From contig NZ_JAMOIC010000019.1 of the NCBI RefSeq assembly GCF_024448895.1, positions 1-64,000 of the forward strand: 64,000 nucleotides of DNA. Direction: 5' to 3'. The stretch is from Stutzerimonas stutzeri. GTDB lineage: Bacteria; Pseudomonadota; Gammaproteobacteria; Pseudomonadales; Pseudomonadaceae. This document shows, one piece after another, positions 45,968-55,637 of the stretch; positions within the stretch are counted from its first letter, which is position 1, and each line of letters begins with the position of its first letter. The position numbers were made by a program, and so were the translations under genes. The notes below the pieces were generated by a model. It saw nothing but the letters and a program-made list of their open reading frames with translations, did not search any database and was not told the origin of the DNA.

Positions 45968-46858
45968 ATGAAAACGCCAAAACGACTCGAGCCGTTAGTC
46001 GAGGATGGGCTGATCGACGAAGTGCTGCGCCCGCTTATGAGCGGCAAGGAAGCAGCGGTCTATGTGGTGCGCTGCGGGGATGAGCTGCGTTGCGCCAAAG
46101 TCTACAAGGAGGCCAATAACCGTAGTTTCCGCCAGGCTGTGAAATATCAAGAAGGCCGCAAGGTGCGAAGCAGCCGCGATGCCCGCGCCATGGCCAAGGG
46201 CTCCAAGCACGGACGCAAGGAAAAGGAGGAGAACTGGCAGAACGCCGAGGTGGCGGCACTTTTCCGCCTCGCGGAAGCAGGTGTTCGCGTACCCAAGCCG
46301 TACGACTTCCTCGACGGCGTGCTGCTGATGGAAATGATATCGGGCGAGGACGGCGATGCCGCGCCACGACTCAATGACGTCGATCTGCACCCGGACGACG
46401 CGCGCGAGTTTCACGCCTTCATGATCAGTGAAGTGGTGAAGATGCTCTGCGCCGGCCTGGTGCATGGCGACTTGTCCGAATTTAACGTACTGCTTGACGA
46501 GCACGGTCCGGTGATCATCGACCTGCCGCAGGCGGTGGATGCTGCCGGCAACAACCATGCTTTCGAAATGCTTGAGCGCGACGTTGGCAACATGTCGGCA
46601 TACTTTGGGCAGTTCGCGCCGGAGCTGAAATTCACCCGTTACGCCAAGGAGATGTGGGCGCTTTACGAAGACGGCAAGCTGACCCCAGATTCTGAGCTGA
46701 CAGGCGAGTTCGCCGAGCCGGAAGACGCTGCCGATCTGGATGCCGTCATGCGAGAGATCAAGGCCACCCTTGCCGAGCAGGAACGCAAGGAAGCCTTGCG
46801 CAATGCGACGGATGAGCCCAGCGACGAACCCCCCCCGCCGCCCTGGATGCGTAACTGA
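45968..46858 (+). CDS. RIO1-family serine protein kinase
   Basis: A 296-residue atypical kinase. Visible: ATP-site lysine in RCAKVYKEANNRSF after SGKEAAVYVVRCG, hinge VLLMEMISG, catalytic loop VHGDLSEFNVLL and metal-binding IIDLPQAVD, as in RIO1. A polyproline C-terminus (PPPPPW) is encoded by a run of eight C's (46829-46836). RIO kinases act in ribosome maturation in archaea and eukaryotes; bacterial roles are unclear. Divergent from ada; a REP region follows. Confidence 0.88.
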   Translation: MKTPKRLEPLVEDGLIDEVLRPLMSGKEAAVYVVRCGDELRCAKVYKEANNRSFRQAVKYQEGRKVRSSRDARAMAKGSKHGRKEKEENWQNAEVAALFRLAEAGVRVPKPYDFLDGVLLMEMISGEDGDAAPRLNDVDLHPDDAREFHAFMISEVVKMLCAGLVHGDLSEFNVLLDEHGPVIIDLPQAVDAAGNNHAFEMLERDVGNMSAYFGQFAPELKFTRYAKEMWALYEDGKLTPDSELTGEFAEPEDAADLDAVMREIKATLAEQERKEALRNATDEPSDEPPPPPWMRN

Positions 46859-46980
46859 GCAGCGCCTGGCGGGGCTTGATCGCTTGATCTCAGGCACTGA
46901 GGGACGCTACTCGGGCGTCCCACCTTGGAGCGATCACGGTTCAGTGTCTGCGTGATGCTATCTGTTTATGATCGTCGGGA

Positions 46981-47081
46981 TCGCCAGCAAGCTGGCTCCT
47001 ACAGAGCGAAGGCGTTCCGGGCGCTAAGGTTCCAAGGCTGGTCGGCGGTCCGCTTTTTCGTAGGAGCGAGCTTGCTCGCGA
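46981..47081. repeat. REP doublet (REPIN-like) copy 1
   Basis: Two inverted copies of a Pseudomonas-type REP core: 46981-47002 (complement orientation) and 47060-47081, each a 22-base element with the inner palindrome GCGAGCTTGCTCGC or its variant. They are separated by 57 bases including GCGTTCCGGGCGCTAAGGTT. The gap between the kinase and efflux genes (46859-47246, 388 bases) holds this and copy 2 and no gene. Confidence 0.85.
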
Positions 47082-47129
47082 TCATCGCCCGGCGTTCCCC
47101 CGGATGCTCGCTGCCTGTACCGGTCCTGA

Positions 47130-47223
47130 TCGCCAGCAAGCTAGCTCCTACAGAGCGAACGCGTTCCGGGCGCTGAGGTTCGCAAGATTGGTCCGCTTTT
47201 CGTAGGAGCGAGCTTGCTCGCGA
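47130..47223. repeat. REP doublet (REPIN-like) copy 2
   Basis: REP cores at 47130-47151 (complement) and 47202-47223, separated by 50 bases with GCGTTCCGGGCGCTGAGGTT. It repeats copy 1 in direct orientation with a period of 149 bases, with a few substitutions and small deletions. It could fold into a long hairpin and end transcription from either side. Confidence 0.85.
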
Positions 47224-47246
47224 TCATCAGAGAGGCGGTCGCAGAA

Positions 47247-48749
47247 TTACTGCTCCGGCTGCTCCGGCTGCTCCGGCGCTTCGCTCGTGTTGTCTGAATC
47301 CGACACCGCGCTCGGCTTCATCTCCCAGCCACCACCCAATGCCACGAACAAAGCCACCTGAGACGTTGCCAGGGCGGTTCGTCCCTGCAACGTCTGCTGG
47401 CGTGCCTGTAGCGAACCGCGCTGGGCGTCGAGCACCTCGTTGAGATTCGCCTCGCCCAGTCGATAGCTCTTCTGCGCCAGCTCATAGGCGTATTCGCGAT
47501 GGCGCAGGGTGTTGCTCAGCGAATTCAGGCGGCGTTGCTGCCCATCCATGCGAACCAGTGAACGCTCGACTTCCTCCATCGCTTCGGCCAGCGCTTGCTG
47601 AAAGCCTATGTAAGCGCTTTCACCCTCTACATCAGCCAAATCGATGGCCGCACCGCGTCGCCGATAGTCGAGGAAGGGCATACCAAAGGTTGCACCCAGA
47701 CGCGCGAAGTTCGAGGCGGTGGAGAAGGCATCGCCCAGTGCCAGCCCGGACCGTCCGACCGCAGCCTGCACCGCCAGGGTCGGGAAGAGGTCACGGCGGG
47801 CGGCCAGCGATTGCAGTTGTGCCGCCTGCAGCTGTGCCGCTTCGGCGATCAAATCCGGGCGTCTGCGCAATAGGTCCAGCGGTTGCCCAGGCGGGATGGG
47901 TTTATCTGCAAGCGGCACCTTTGCTGAAGCCAAAAGCTGGCGCGCGGTGCTGCCTGGCGGCTCGGCGAGCAGCGTATCAAGTGCCAGGCGCGCCTCGGCC
48001 AGGTTGATATCCAGCTCATCCAGGTCCGCTTCCAGGGAGGCGCGTTCGGCGGCACTCGCTTCTACGTCCAGACGGGTGACTTCACCGGCCTCAAACAATT
48101 TGCCGGCGATTCGTTCCAGGTCGGTTGCCAGCTCGATGCCCTCGACCAGCAGCGCACGCTGTCCTTCCAGCGCGCGCAATTGCATGTAGCCCTGGGCTGC
48201 ATTGGAAGCGACTGCAAGACGAGCCGCGATGGCCTGAGCCTGGGCCGAGCGGATCTGCTGCCGCGCACTGTCCGTCCGGGCGCGAGTGGCGCCAAAAATG
48301 TCCAGCTCCCAGCTGGCCTGCAGCGCCAGTTCCCAATTGTCGAAGGTGATCACATCCTCGTCCGGAACGAACTCGCCGATGGGGCTGTTGGGGTCCGGCT
48401 CGTTGTTGTTTTCGATCCACTGACGGCTGGCCGATCCTGGTAGATCGAAGGTCGGGAACAGCCCGGCGCGCGCCTGACGCAGCTGCGACCGCGCGATATC
48501 GACCCGCAGCATGGCCAGGCGTATGTCTCGATTGTTCTTCAAGGCCTGGCGCACCAGGCGGGTCAGCGCCGGATCGTCGAACTGCTGCCACCAGTCGGCG
48601 AGCGCGTCGGCATCGGCGGGCTGTTGGCGCACGGCGTGAAACCAGGATTCGGGCACGTCCGGTGCGGGTCGCTCCGGCACGCTGGAGCAAGCGCCGAGCG
48701 CCAGCGCCATGGCCCAGACCAGTGGCGTGCGAGGCAATCGGCTAGGCAT
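47247..48749 (-). CDS. RND efflux outer-membrane lipoprotein (OprM/NodT family)
   Basis: TolC-like channel of 500 residues with a lipoprotein signal (VWAMALALGACSS, lipobox LGAC). Two outer-membrane efflux repeats (about 60-260 and 275-470) contain the paired NNRDIRLAMLRVDIARSQLR and GEANLNEVLDAQRGSLQARQ motifs. The last residues EQPEQPEQ come from a 9-base tandem repeat. Its start overlaps the stop of the RND pump gene (TGATG), so it is the last gene of the tripartite operon. Confidence 0.93.
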   Translation of the reverse strand: MPSRLPRTPLVWAMALALGACSSVPERPAPDVPESWFHAVRQQPADADALADWWQQFDDPALTRLVRQALKNNRDIRLAMLRVDIARSQLRQARAGLFPTFDLPGSASRQWIENNNEPDPNSPIGEFVPDEDVITFDNWELALQASWELDIFGATRARTDSARQQIRSAQAQAIAARLAVASNAAQGYMQLRALEGQRALLVEGIELATDLERIAGKLFEAGEVTRLDVEASAAERASLEADLDELDINLAEARLALDTLLAEPPGSTARQLLASAKVPLADKPIPPGQPLDLLRRRPDLIAEAAQLQAAQLQSLAARRDLFPTLAVQAAVGRSGLALGDAFSTASNFARLGATFGMPFLDYRRRGAAIDLADVEGESAYIGFQQALAEAMEEVERSLVRMDGQQRRLNSLSNTLRHREYAYELAQKSYRLGEANLNEVLDAQRGSLQARQQTLQGRTALATSQVALFVALGGGWEMKPSAVSDSDNTSEAPEQPEQPEQ

Positions 48750-51700
48750 CAGGTTTCCTCCGGTTTGACGCGCATGAACAACAGGTACAGGCAGGGCACC
48801 GCCAGCAGGGTGAGCAGGGTGGCGAAGCCCAGTCCGCCCATAATGGTGACGGCCATATTGGCAAAGAAGGGGTCGAACAGCAGCGGCACCATGCCCAGCA
48901 CCGTGGTGCCGGCTGCCATCATTACCGGCCGCAGGCGCGAAGCCGATGCCTCGACGATGGCGGTCAGACGGGGCACTTCATCCTCGATCTGCCGGTCGAT
49001 CTCATCCACCAGCACCACGGCGTTCTTGATCAGCATGCCGGTCAGGCTGAGCAGGCCGAGCAGCGCCATGAAGCCGAATGGCTGCCCGGTAACCAGCAAC
49101 CCGAGGGTGACGCCGCACAGCGCCATCGGCACCACCAGCCAGATCATCAATGGCTGGCGAACCTTGGCGAACAGCAGCACCGTGACCAGCACCATCGCCA
49201 GGTACGGAACCGCCAGCGTGCTGGCCAGTGCCTGCTGGGCATCCGATGACTGTTCATGATCACCGCCCCATTCCAGCGAATAGCCGGTGGGCAGTTCGAT
49301 GCCCTCGATCAGCGGGCGAATGCGCCCGAACGCGTCGTTGGTGTTCTCCCCGTCACGCGGTTCTGCACGCACGGCGATGGTCCGTTCGCGACCGTAACGA
49401 CGAATCATCGACTCCTCGGTGGTTGCCTCGATGCCATCGGCCACCTGAGCCAGCGGCACGTAGCGGCTGCTCGCCGGGCTCCAGATCAGCCGTTGCATCA
49501 GATCGCCCGGTTCGACGCGGTCCTCCGGCGTGGCACGCAGCAGGATCGGGATCAATTCGTCCCGCTCGCGGAAAACGCTTACCTGCTCGCCTTCGCTGGC
49601 GACCGAAAGCGCTTGCGAGACCTGCTGCCGGGTCAGGCCGGCGTCGGCCAGGCGGTCGAGTGCCAGTTGCGGGCGCAACACGGGAATCGGATCGCGCCAA
49701 TCATCGCGGATGTTGAAGACGTTGCCCTGCTCGTGAAGGATTCTCTGACCTTCGGCGGACAGCCTGCGTAACTCTTCAGGATCCGGGCCACTGACGCGAG
49801 CTTCGAGCTTGGCTTCGGCATTCGGGCCGAACATGAATTGCGCTGCGGCCACGTCGGCCGAAGGGTAACGGCCCGGCAGGGTCTGGTTGACCTCGTGCAC
49901 CAGCCCGGCGATGACATCGGGCTCCTCGGTGCGTACTAGAAAGTGCATGAGCGCAGGGTTGGGCTGCTCCGGCGCATAGGTGAGCATGAAGCGGGACGCG
50001 CCCGAGCCGACGAAGGTCGACACATCGCTGACACCGTCGAGCTGTTTCAGGTAGCCCTCGACATCTTCGGCGGTGCGGCTGGTTTCGCGAATATGCGTGC
50101 CCTGCGGCAGGAACAGGTTCACGTAGAAAATCGGCGTGCTCGATGGCGGAAAGAAGCTCTGTGGCACGCGGCTGAAACCCAGCACGCTGAGCACCGTGAG
50201 CACCACCAGAATGCCCAACGTCAGCCATGGATGGGCGAGCACCGAGCCGGCCATACGGCGGTAGCGGTTGTAGATCGGCCCGCTGTAGGCCTCGTCCGCA
50301 TCGCCCCCGTCATTATTGTTGTCGCGGTCACCTTTGCGTTCCAGCAGGTAGTAGCCGAACAGCGGCACCACAAGCAGTGCCAGCAACCAGCTCAGCAGCA
50401 GCGAGGTGGCGATGACAAAGAACAGCGAAAACAGGAACTCGCCCGTTGTGTCCTGCGACAGGCCGATTCCGGCAAAGGCGAGAATGCCAATGACGGTCGC
50501 GCCCAGCAGCGACCATTGGGTCTGCTGCAGGGTCTTGCGCGAGGCTTCGAGGATGCTTTTGCCGCGTTGCTTCTCGATCAGCATGCCGTCGCAGACCACC
50601 ACCGCGTTATCCACCAGCATGCCCATGGCGATGATCAGCGCGCCGAGGGAAATGCGCTCCAGCTCGATTCCGGCCAGCCACATCACCAGCAATGTGCCGA
50701 GCACGGTGAGGAACAGCACGGCGCCGATGATGACACCGGCCCGCACGCCCATCGCCAGACAGAGCACGCCAACGACAATGGCTACCGAAAGAAATACGTT
50801 GAGCGCGAAGCTGTTGACCGATTCGTTGACGATGCTGTGCTGCTGATAGAGCGGGTGCAGCTCGGCGCCGAGCGGCATCAAGTGCTGCATGGACTCCAGC
50901 TTCGCCTCGACGCTGCGCCCCACCTCGACGATGTTGCTGCCCGAAATCCCGCTGATCCCCAAGGTCAATGCCGGCTCGCCGTTATGTCGAATGATCTGGC
51001 GAGGGCGCTCGGCATAGTCGCGTTTGAGCGTGGCGATCGATCCCAGGTCCACGCTTTGCGGACCCTGGCCAACCGGCAAGGCGCGCAGGGCGTCCAGCGA
51101 GTCGAAAGCGCCGGTCGGGCGGATATGCACAAAGAACTCGCCGGCCCTTACGCCGCCGGATTCCACCGCGGCATCGGCATCGGCCAGCGCGGCGACCAGC
51201 TCCTGCGGTGACAAGCGCAAGGCCGCCAGACGCGCCTGATCGACCTCGACAAGAATCCGCTCTTCGCGCACCCCGGCGATTTCCACCTGGCCGACGCCCT
51301 CGGCGGTGATCAGGCCGCGGCGCAGGTCCTTGGCAACTTCGTGCAGCTCCTTGAGTGTCAGCCCATCCCCGGTGAGCGCAAAGAAAATCCCGTAGACATC
51401 GCCGAAATCGTCGTTCACCAAGGGCGGGTCAAGCCCCGGCGGCAGCTTCTGCTGGGCGTCGCCAACCTTGTTGCGCAGCTGATCCCAGATCTGATCGAGT
51501 TGCTCGCCGGAGTAGCGGTCCTGGATTTCCACACGCATCTCGGCCAAACCGCTCATCGAGCGCGAACGGATTTCCTTGACCTCGGAAAGCTCCTGAATGG
51601 CGCTTTCCAGCGGCTCGGTGACCTCCTGCTCGACCTCGAGTGCGGTCGCGCCGGGATACTGCACCGTGACGATGGCTTCCTTGATGGTGAATTCGGGATC

Positions 51701-51808
51701 TTCCAGGCGGCCCATTTCGAAGAAGGCGAGGGTGCCCCCAATCAGGCAGATCAGAACCAGAACCCAGATGTTGACCGGCTTGCCGATGGCGTAACGAGCT
51801 AAATCCAT
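48749..51808 (-). CDS. RND multidrug-type efflux transporter
   Basis: Inner-membrane proton/drug antiporter of 1019 residues with the two-fold RND layout: TM1 about 12-30, periplasmic loop to about 330, TM2-6 (about 335-500), TM7 near 530, second loop, TM8-12 (about 855-1010). In TM4 the proton-relay motif reads GMLVDNAVVV, so one of the two Asp of AcrB is Asn; the TM10 lysine is in TGMLIKNAVVLVDEID. Subfamily resembles TriC-like or uncharacterised HAE1 pumps; substrate cannot be told. Middle gene of the operon. Confidence 0.92.
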   Translation of the reverse strand: MDLARYAIGKPVNIWVLVLICLIGGTLAFFEMGRLEDPEFTIKEAIVTVQYPGATALEVEQEVTEPLESAIQELSEVKEIRSRSMSGLAEMRVEIQDRYSGEQLDQIWDQLRNKVGDAQQKLPPGLDPPLVNDDFGDVYGIFFALTGDGLTLKELHEVAKDLRRGLITAEGVGQVEIAGVREERILVEVDQARLAALRLSPQELVAALADADAAVESGGVRAGEFFVHIRPTGAFDSLDALRALPVGQGPQSVDLGSIATLKRDYAERPRQIIRHNGEPALTLGISGISGSNIVEVGRSVEAKLESMQHLMPLGAELHPLYQQHSIVNESVNSFALNVFLSVAIVVGVLCLAMGVRAGVIIGAVLFLTVLGTLLVMWLAGIELERISLGALIIAMGMLVDNAVVVCDGMLIEKQRGKSILEASRKTLQQTQWSLLGATVIGILAFAGIGLSQDTTGEFLFSLFFVIATSLLLSWLLALLVVPLFGYYLLERKGDRDNNNDGGDADEAYSGPIYNRYRRMAGSVLAHPWLTLGILVVLTVLSVLGFSRVPQSFFPPSSTPIFYVNLFLPQGTHIRETSRTAEDVEGYLKQLDGVSDVSTFVGSGASRFMLTYAPEQPNPALMHFLVRTEEPDVIAGLVHEVNQTLPGRYPSADVAAAQFMFGPNAEAKLEARVSGPDPEELRRLSAEGQRILHEQGNVFNIRDDWRDPIPVLRPQLALDRLADAGLTRQQVSQALSVASEGEQVSVFRERDELIPILLRATPEDRVEPGDLMQRLIWSPASSRYVPLAQVADGIEATTEESMIRRYGRERTIAVRAEPRDGENTNDAFGRIRPLIEGIELPTGYSLEWGGDHEQSSDAQQALASTLAVPYLAMVLVTVLLFAKVRQPLMIWLVVPMALCGVTLGLLVTGQPFGFMALLGLLSLTGMLIKNAVVLVDEIDRQIEDEVPRLTAIVEASASRLRPVMMAAGTTVLGMVPLLFDPFFANMAVTIMGGLGFATLLTLLAVPCLYLLFMRVKPEET

Positions 51809-51812
51809 CCGC

Positions 51813-52901
51813 TTATTTCCGCCGTTCGGCTTTGATCGGTTGGTCTTCCGAGAGCTTGCTGCCGCCGGCTACCACCACGAGCATGTCCTCATTCAGCTCT
51901 CCGCTGACCACAGCATGATCGTCCTCGATTCGCTCGAGCTGCAGATCGTGACGCTTGGCCTGGCCATCGACTGCCAGCCACAGGTAATGGCTGCCATTGG
52001 GTGCTGTCTGCACGGCATTGAGCGGCAGGCGAAAGCGCGGCTGCGTATCGTCCCGGGGAGCGGAGGGGCGCTGCAGATGCACGCGCATGGCCATACCCGG
52101 CAGCAGGTTGTAGTCGGTCGGCTGTTCGCCGCGCAGGGTCAGGCGGTAGGTGCGCGAGCCCTCGCGCGGTTGGGTGCTGTGCTCTTTGTAGGTCAACGGC
52201 AGTTCCAGGTCGCCGATGATCAGCTCGCCTCTGGCCTGCAAGGTGTCGTTAAGTGGAATGCTCAACGCCGCGGTTTCGGGCAGGTCGACCGTAACCTCGA
52301 TGTGCTGGTTGTTCTGCAATTCGATAACGGGCGACCCCGTGGCGACCACCATGTCCGGCTCGACCAACCGCCGCGCAACCACGCCATCGAACGGCGAGGT
52401 CAGGGTGCTGTGTTTGATGTCGCGAAGCGCGCTGTCACGGGCTACGCGCGCCGCCACTACGTTGGCTTGCAACGGTTCGATGGCAGCCGGAGCGAGGATG
52501 CCTTCGGCCAGCAGCGCGCGTTTGCGCGTCAGATCCGCTTCCAGTTGGCGCAACCGTGCGTCGGCCTCACGCTTTTGCAGCTCGTAGTCGGTGCGGTCGA
52601 GTTTGGCCACCGCCTGCCCTTTCTTCACTGGCGACCCCTCGTCGACGAGGATGCGTTCGACCCGTCCTGGTACCTGAAAGGCCAGCTGCGTGGTGGTCAC
52701 GCTTTCGACCACGCCTGAAAACCGCAGCGCCTCCGGGCCCTTGTCGATGCGCTGTAGCGGCTCGACGAAGGCCACGCGCGGCGGCACAGGTGCCGGCTCT
52801 TCGTCATCTGCACAGCCTGCTAAGGCGAGCAAGAGGCAGAGCGATCCAGTCATGCAAAAGAGGTTGAACGGGACTCGAGGCGTTCGCTGAAGCGGCGGCA
52901 T
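51813..52901 (-). CDS. RND efflux periplasmic adaptor lipoprotein
   Basis: Membrane-fusion protein of 362 residues, with a lipoprotein signal (LCLLLALAGC), a lipoyl-like half (VPGRVERILVDEGSPVKKGQ), a helical hairpin (about 95-155), second lipoyl half (STLTSPFDGVVARRLVEPD) and beta-barrel and membrane-proximal domains. ATG 52901 has AGGAG upstream. The RND gene starts 4 bases after its stop. No regulator gene is adjacent; the promoter must lie in 52902-53117. Confidence 0.92.
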   Translation of the reverse strand: MPPLQRTPRVPFNLFCMTGSLCLLLALAGCADDEEPAPVPPRVAFVEPLQRIDKGPEALRFSGVVESVTTTQLAFQVPGRVERILVDEGSPVKKGQAVAKLDRTDYELQKREADARLRQLEADLTRKRALLAEGILAPAAIEPLQANVVAARVARDSALRDIKHSTLTSPFDGVVARRLVEPDMVVATGSPVIELQNNQHIEVTVDLPETAALSIPLNDTLQARGELIIGDLELPLTYKEHSTQPREGSRTYRLTLRGEQPTDYNLLPGMAMRVHLQRPSAPRDDTQPRFRLPLNAVQTAPNGSHYLWLAVDGQAKRHDLQLERIEDDHAVVSGELNEDMLVVVAGGSKLSEDQPIKAERRK

Positions 52902-53117
52902 CCATACTCCTGGGTGTTAGGAACGAGCAGGGCGTTGCAGCGTCCAAGCGCTACGATAGATTCAGTAGAGCCCCGCTCTGGCCCGGGAGTTCGCCTTGTT
53001 TTGATGTGACCCGCTGGTCAGCCGGTTTTGCCTGCGTCACTGGAGGCAAGGTCTATCTGTCGCCGATTGGGCGTATCATTGCCCGGCGTTCAAAAGTCAG
53101 TGCAGGAGAAAGTCGCA

Positions 53118-53585
53118 ATGCAAGGTCAGCCACAGGTCATCGAATATCTCAAAGAGCTGCTGCGTGGGGAGCTGGCGGCGCGCGATCAGTACTTCCTGCA
53201 CTCGCGGATGTACGCCGATTGGGGCTTCACCAAGCTCTACGAGCGGATCAACCATGAGATGGAAGAGGAAACCCAGCACGCCGACGCGCTGCTCAAACGT
53301 ATCCTGTTCCTCGAAGGCACCCCGGACATGACCCCCGATGCGATGCATCCCGGCCAAACCGTACCGGAGATGCTGCGTAGTGATCTGGCGTTGGAGTACA
53401 AAGTGCGCGAAGCCTTGGCCAAGGGCATCACCCTGGCCGAGCAGCACAACGACTACCAGACCCGCGACATCCTTGCGCTGCAACTGATGGACACCGAAGA
53501 AGATCACGCCTACTGGCTCGAGCAGCAGCTCGGCATGATCGACCGCATCGGCTTGCAGAACTACCTGCAGACGCAGGCAGGCTGA
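53118..53585 (+). CDS. ftnA: Bacterial ferritin FtnA (formerly BfrA type), non-haem
   Basis: 24-mer iron-storage protein of 155 residues. Ferroxidase ligands are present: Glu18 ([10 protein letters not shown]), Glu51 and His54 ([12 protein letters not shown]) and the later [13 protein letters not shown]. The haem-ligand position 52 is Thr rather than Met, as in P. aeruginosa FtnA (PA4235, earlier called BfrA), so haem is probably not bound. ATG 53118 follows GGAGAAAG; an upstream frame from 53028 adds 30 residues unlike the family. Confidence 0.92.
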   Translation: MQGQPQVIEYLKELLRGELAARDQYFLHSRMYADWGFTKLYERINHEMEEETQHADALLKRILFLEGTPDMTPDAMHPGQTVPEMLRSDLALEYKVREALAKGITLAEQHNDYQTRDILALQLMDTEEDHAYWLEQQLGMIDRIGLQNYLQTQAG

Positions 53586-53605
53586 TCACCGCAGCCGATG
53601 CACCA

Positions 53606-53632
53606 CGAAGCCAGGCGCGATGCCTGGCTTCG
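53606..53632. terminator. Hairpin between ftnA and the McpS-like gene
   Basis: CGAAGCCAGGC (53606-53616) pairs perfectly with GCCTGGCTTCG (53622-53632) around GCGAT, between convergent stops at 53585 and 53647. A short CGTTT follows on the plus strand. Confidence 0.7.
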
Positions 53633-53646
53633 TCGTTTCAGGCAGG

Positions 53647-55569
53647 TCAGATGCGGAAGCGGCTGACCATCGTCTGCAGCTGACTGCCCAGACGTGCAAG
53701 CTCTACGCTCGACGCGGCCGTTTCATCGCTGGCCGCGGCAGTCCTCTCCGACACATCGCGCACGTTCACCACGCTCCGGCTGATCTCTTCTGCTACGGCG
53801 CTCTGCTCTTCGGCGGCCGTGGCGATCTGCTGGTTCATGGCCTGGATGTTCGACACCGTGCTGGTGATGCGCGCCAATGATGTGCCGGCGCGGCGGGTCA
53901 ACTCGACACTGCTTTCGGTGAGGGTGCGACTGTTCTGCATGATCGCTGACACCTGTTGCGTGCCGCCTTGCAGTGCCGTGACCAATCCTTCGATTTCCTC
54001 GGTGGATTTCTGTGTGCGTTGCGCCAGGCCGCGCACTTCGTCGGCGACCACGGCAAACCCGCGTCCGGCTTCACCTGCGCGTGCTGCTTCGATTGCAGCG
54101 TTAAGCGCCAGCAGGTTGGTCTGCTCGGCCACGGCGCGGATCACGTTCATCACGCTGCCAATCTTGTCGCTGTCGCTCTGCAGGGCGGTCATCGCCTCAG
54201 AGGAACGGATGACTTCACTGGCCATGCGCTCAATCTGCTCCACCACTTCGGCTACAACCCGATCACCCTCACGTGCTTCGTGATCGGCCTCGGTGGCTGC
54301 CTGCGCGGCCTGTTCGGCGTTGCGTGCAACCTCTTGAACGGTGGCCGACATTTCATGCATGGCGGTCGCGACCTGATCGGTTTCTTCCTTCTGGCTGTTG
54401 ACCCCGGCACTTGTCTGAGCGGTGACAGCCGATAGTTCTTCGGCTGCGCTGCTGATCTGGCTCACACCGTCGCGTATGCCGCCGATCAGCTCGCGCAAGG
54501 TGGTACCCATCTGCTGGATGCCTTGCTGCAGGACGCCCAACTCGTCGCTGCGGGTGATCTTTGCAGTGGCAGTCAGATCGCCCGAAGCAATGCGTTCGAC
54601 ATCCGCCATGGTAGTGCGTAGCGGGAAAATGATCTGGCGGGTGATCAACCACGCTGCAAGCACCCCGAGCAGCAGTGCCAGCGCTGTGCTGACGACGAGC
54701 CTGTTGCGCGCTTCACCGCTTTCGATGTCCAGGCGGTTTAGCTGGAAGTCGTACAACTCATCGCTGAGGCGCACGATTTCCTTTTGCTGGTCGGTCATTT
54801 CCTGGCGTGCCTTTGCAATCGCCTGGGTGGCGCTGACCAGGTTTCCGATTGCTGCGCGGTATTCACCCAGCACGGTGCGGATCTGGCCAACGGCGTCGCG
54901 GTTGCTCAGATCGATCACGCCACGGTTTTGCTCCAGTGTTGCCACGGCGGCATCGAGCTGGCTGTAGACGTCTTGTATTTTCTCAGCGCTCGACGAAGCC
55001 ATGTAGATGCGCAGTAGGTACTGAGCCTGCTTGATCTCATCGCGGATATCGGTAATCGCGCGAAGCTGCTCGAAGCGCTGGTCTTCGTACTCGGGGAGCC
55101 GCAGTACGCGGGCATGGACTGCGCTGGTCAGTTCGCTCAGGCGTGCGGCTGCACTGTCGATTGTTTGCTGCGATCCGTTCGCCAGCACGTAGCTCTGACG
55201 CATGTTGTTCAGCGAGTGCTGGTATTGCTCGTTGTAGCCGGCCTGCTCCTTGAGCATTGCCACGTTCACGGGGTTTTTGAACGTATTGAGCAGTTTTGTC
55301 TGCTGGGCCAGGTAGATCCCCAAATTCTTGTCCAGGCGCTCGGTGGACTCGGTGTCGCCGTTTGCCAGCATGAATTGCAGGCGCGCGATGCGCAGGTCAG
55401 TCAGCGTGTCGTTGAGATGCGATATCTCAGTCATCCAGCTGCTGCGTTGAATTACGCTGCCCAGGCTGCCCCAGCCATTCCAGGCTACAACCAGAGTAAG
55501 AACCAGGACAGCGCCAAAGCCCAGGGCGAGCTTCCTGCTGACGCCAATATTTCCAAACCAGCTATTCAT
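53647..55569 (-). CDS. McpS-like chemoreceptor with HBM sensor domain
   Basis: A 640-residue methyl-accepting protein. After TM1 (about 12-32) the sensor region (about 35-290) has the helical bimodular pattern ([36 protein letters not shown]), followed by TM2 (about 291-310), HAMP with [20 protein letters not shown] and the signalling tip [20 protein letters not shown]. It closely recalls P. putida McpS, which senses TCA-cycle acids such as malate and succinate; specificity here is inferred. It has its own FliA-type promoter. The gene upstream on this strand is mqo. Confidence 0.9.
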   Translation of the reverse strand: MNSWFGNIGVSRKLALGFGAVLVLTLVVAWNGWGSLGSVIQRSSWMTEISHLNDTLTDLRIARLQFMLANGDTESTERLDKNLGIYLAQQTKLLNTFKNPVNVAMLKEQAGYNEQYQHSLNNMRQSYVLANGSQQTIDSAAARLSELTSAVHARVLRLPEYEDQRFEQLRAITDIRDEIKQAQYLLRIYMASSSAEKIQDVYSQLDAAVATLEQNRGVIDLSNRDAVGQIRTVLGEYRAAIGNLVSATQAIAKARQEMTDQQKEIVRLSDELYDFQLNRLDIESGEARNRLVVSTALALLLGVLAAWLITRQIIFPLRTTMADVERIASGDLTATAKITRSDELGVLQQGIQQMGTTLRELIGGIRDGVSQISSAAEELSAVTAQTSAGVNSQKEETDQVATAMHEMSATVQEVARNAEQAAQAATEADHEAREGDRVVAEVVEQIERMASEVIRSSEAMTALQSDSDKIGSVMNVIRAVAEQTNLLALNAAIEAARAGEAGRGFAVVADEVRGLAQRTQKSTEEIEGLVTALQGGTQQVSAIMQNSRTLTESSVELTRRAGTSLARITSTVSNIQAMNQQIATAAEEQSAVAEEISRSVVNVRDVSERTAAASDETAASSVELARLGSQLQTMVSRFRI

Positions 55570-55637
55570 TCAAATACCACTTGCGAGAGACGATCAGAGA
55601 AACTGCGACGGACCGTCGACAGCTGCGGTGCGCCGCG

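Noticed and set aside
46981-47223. CRISPR array
   Set aside because: The four repeats alternate in orientation and pair into hairpins, spacers are not unique or regular, and no cas genes are present.
49943-51211. 422-residue open frame on the plus strand opposite the RND pump gene
   Set aside because: Antisense to a well-conserved gene, His/Gln/Arg-rich composition without domains, and typical of shadow frames in GC-rich DNA.
53118-53585. Haem-binding bacterioferritin
   Set aside because: Haem-ligand Met52 is Thr; the FtnA assignment fits better.
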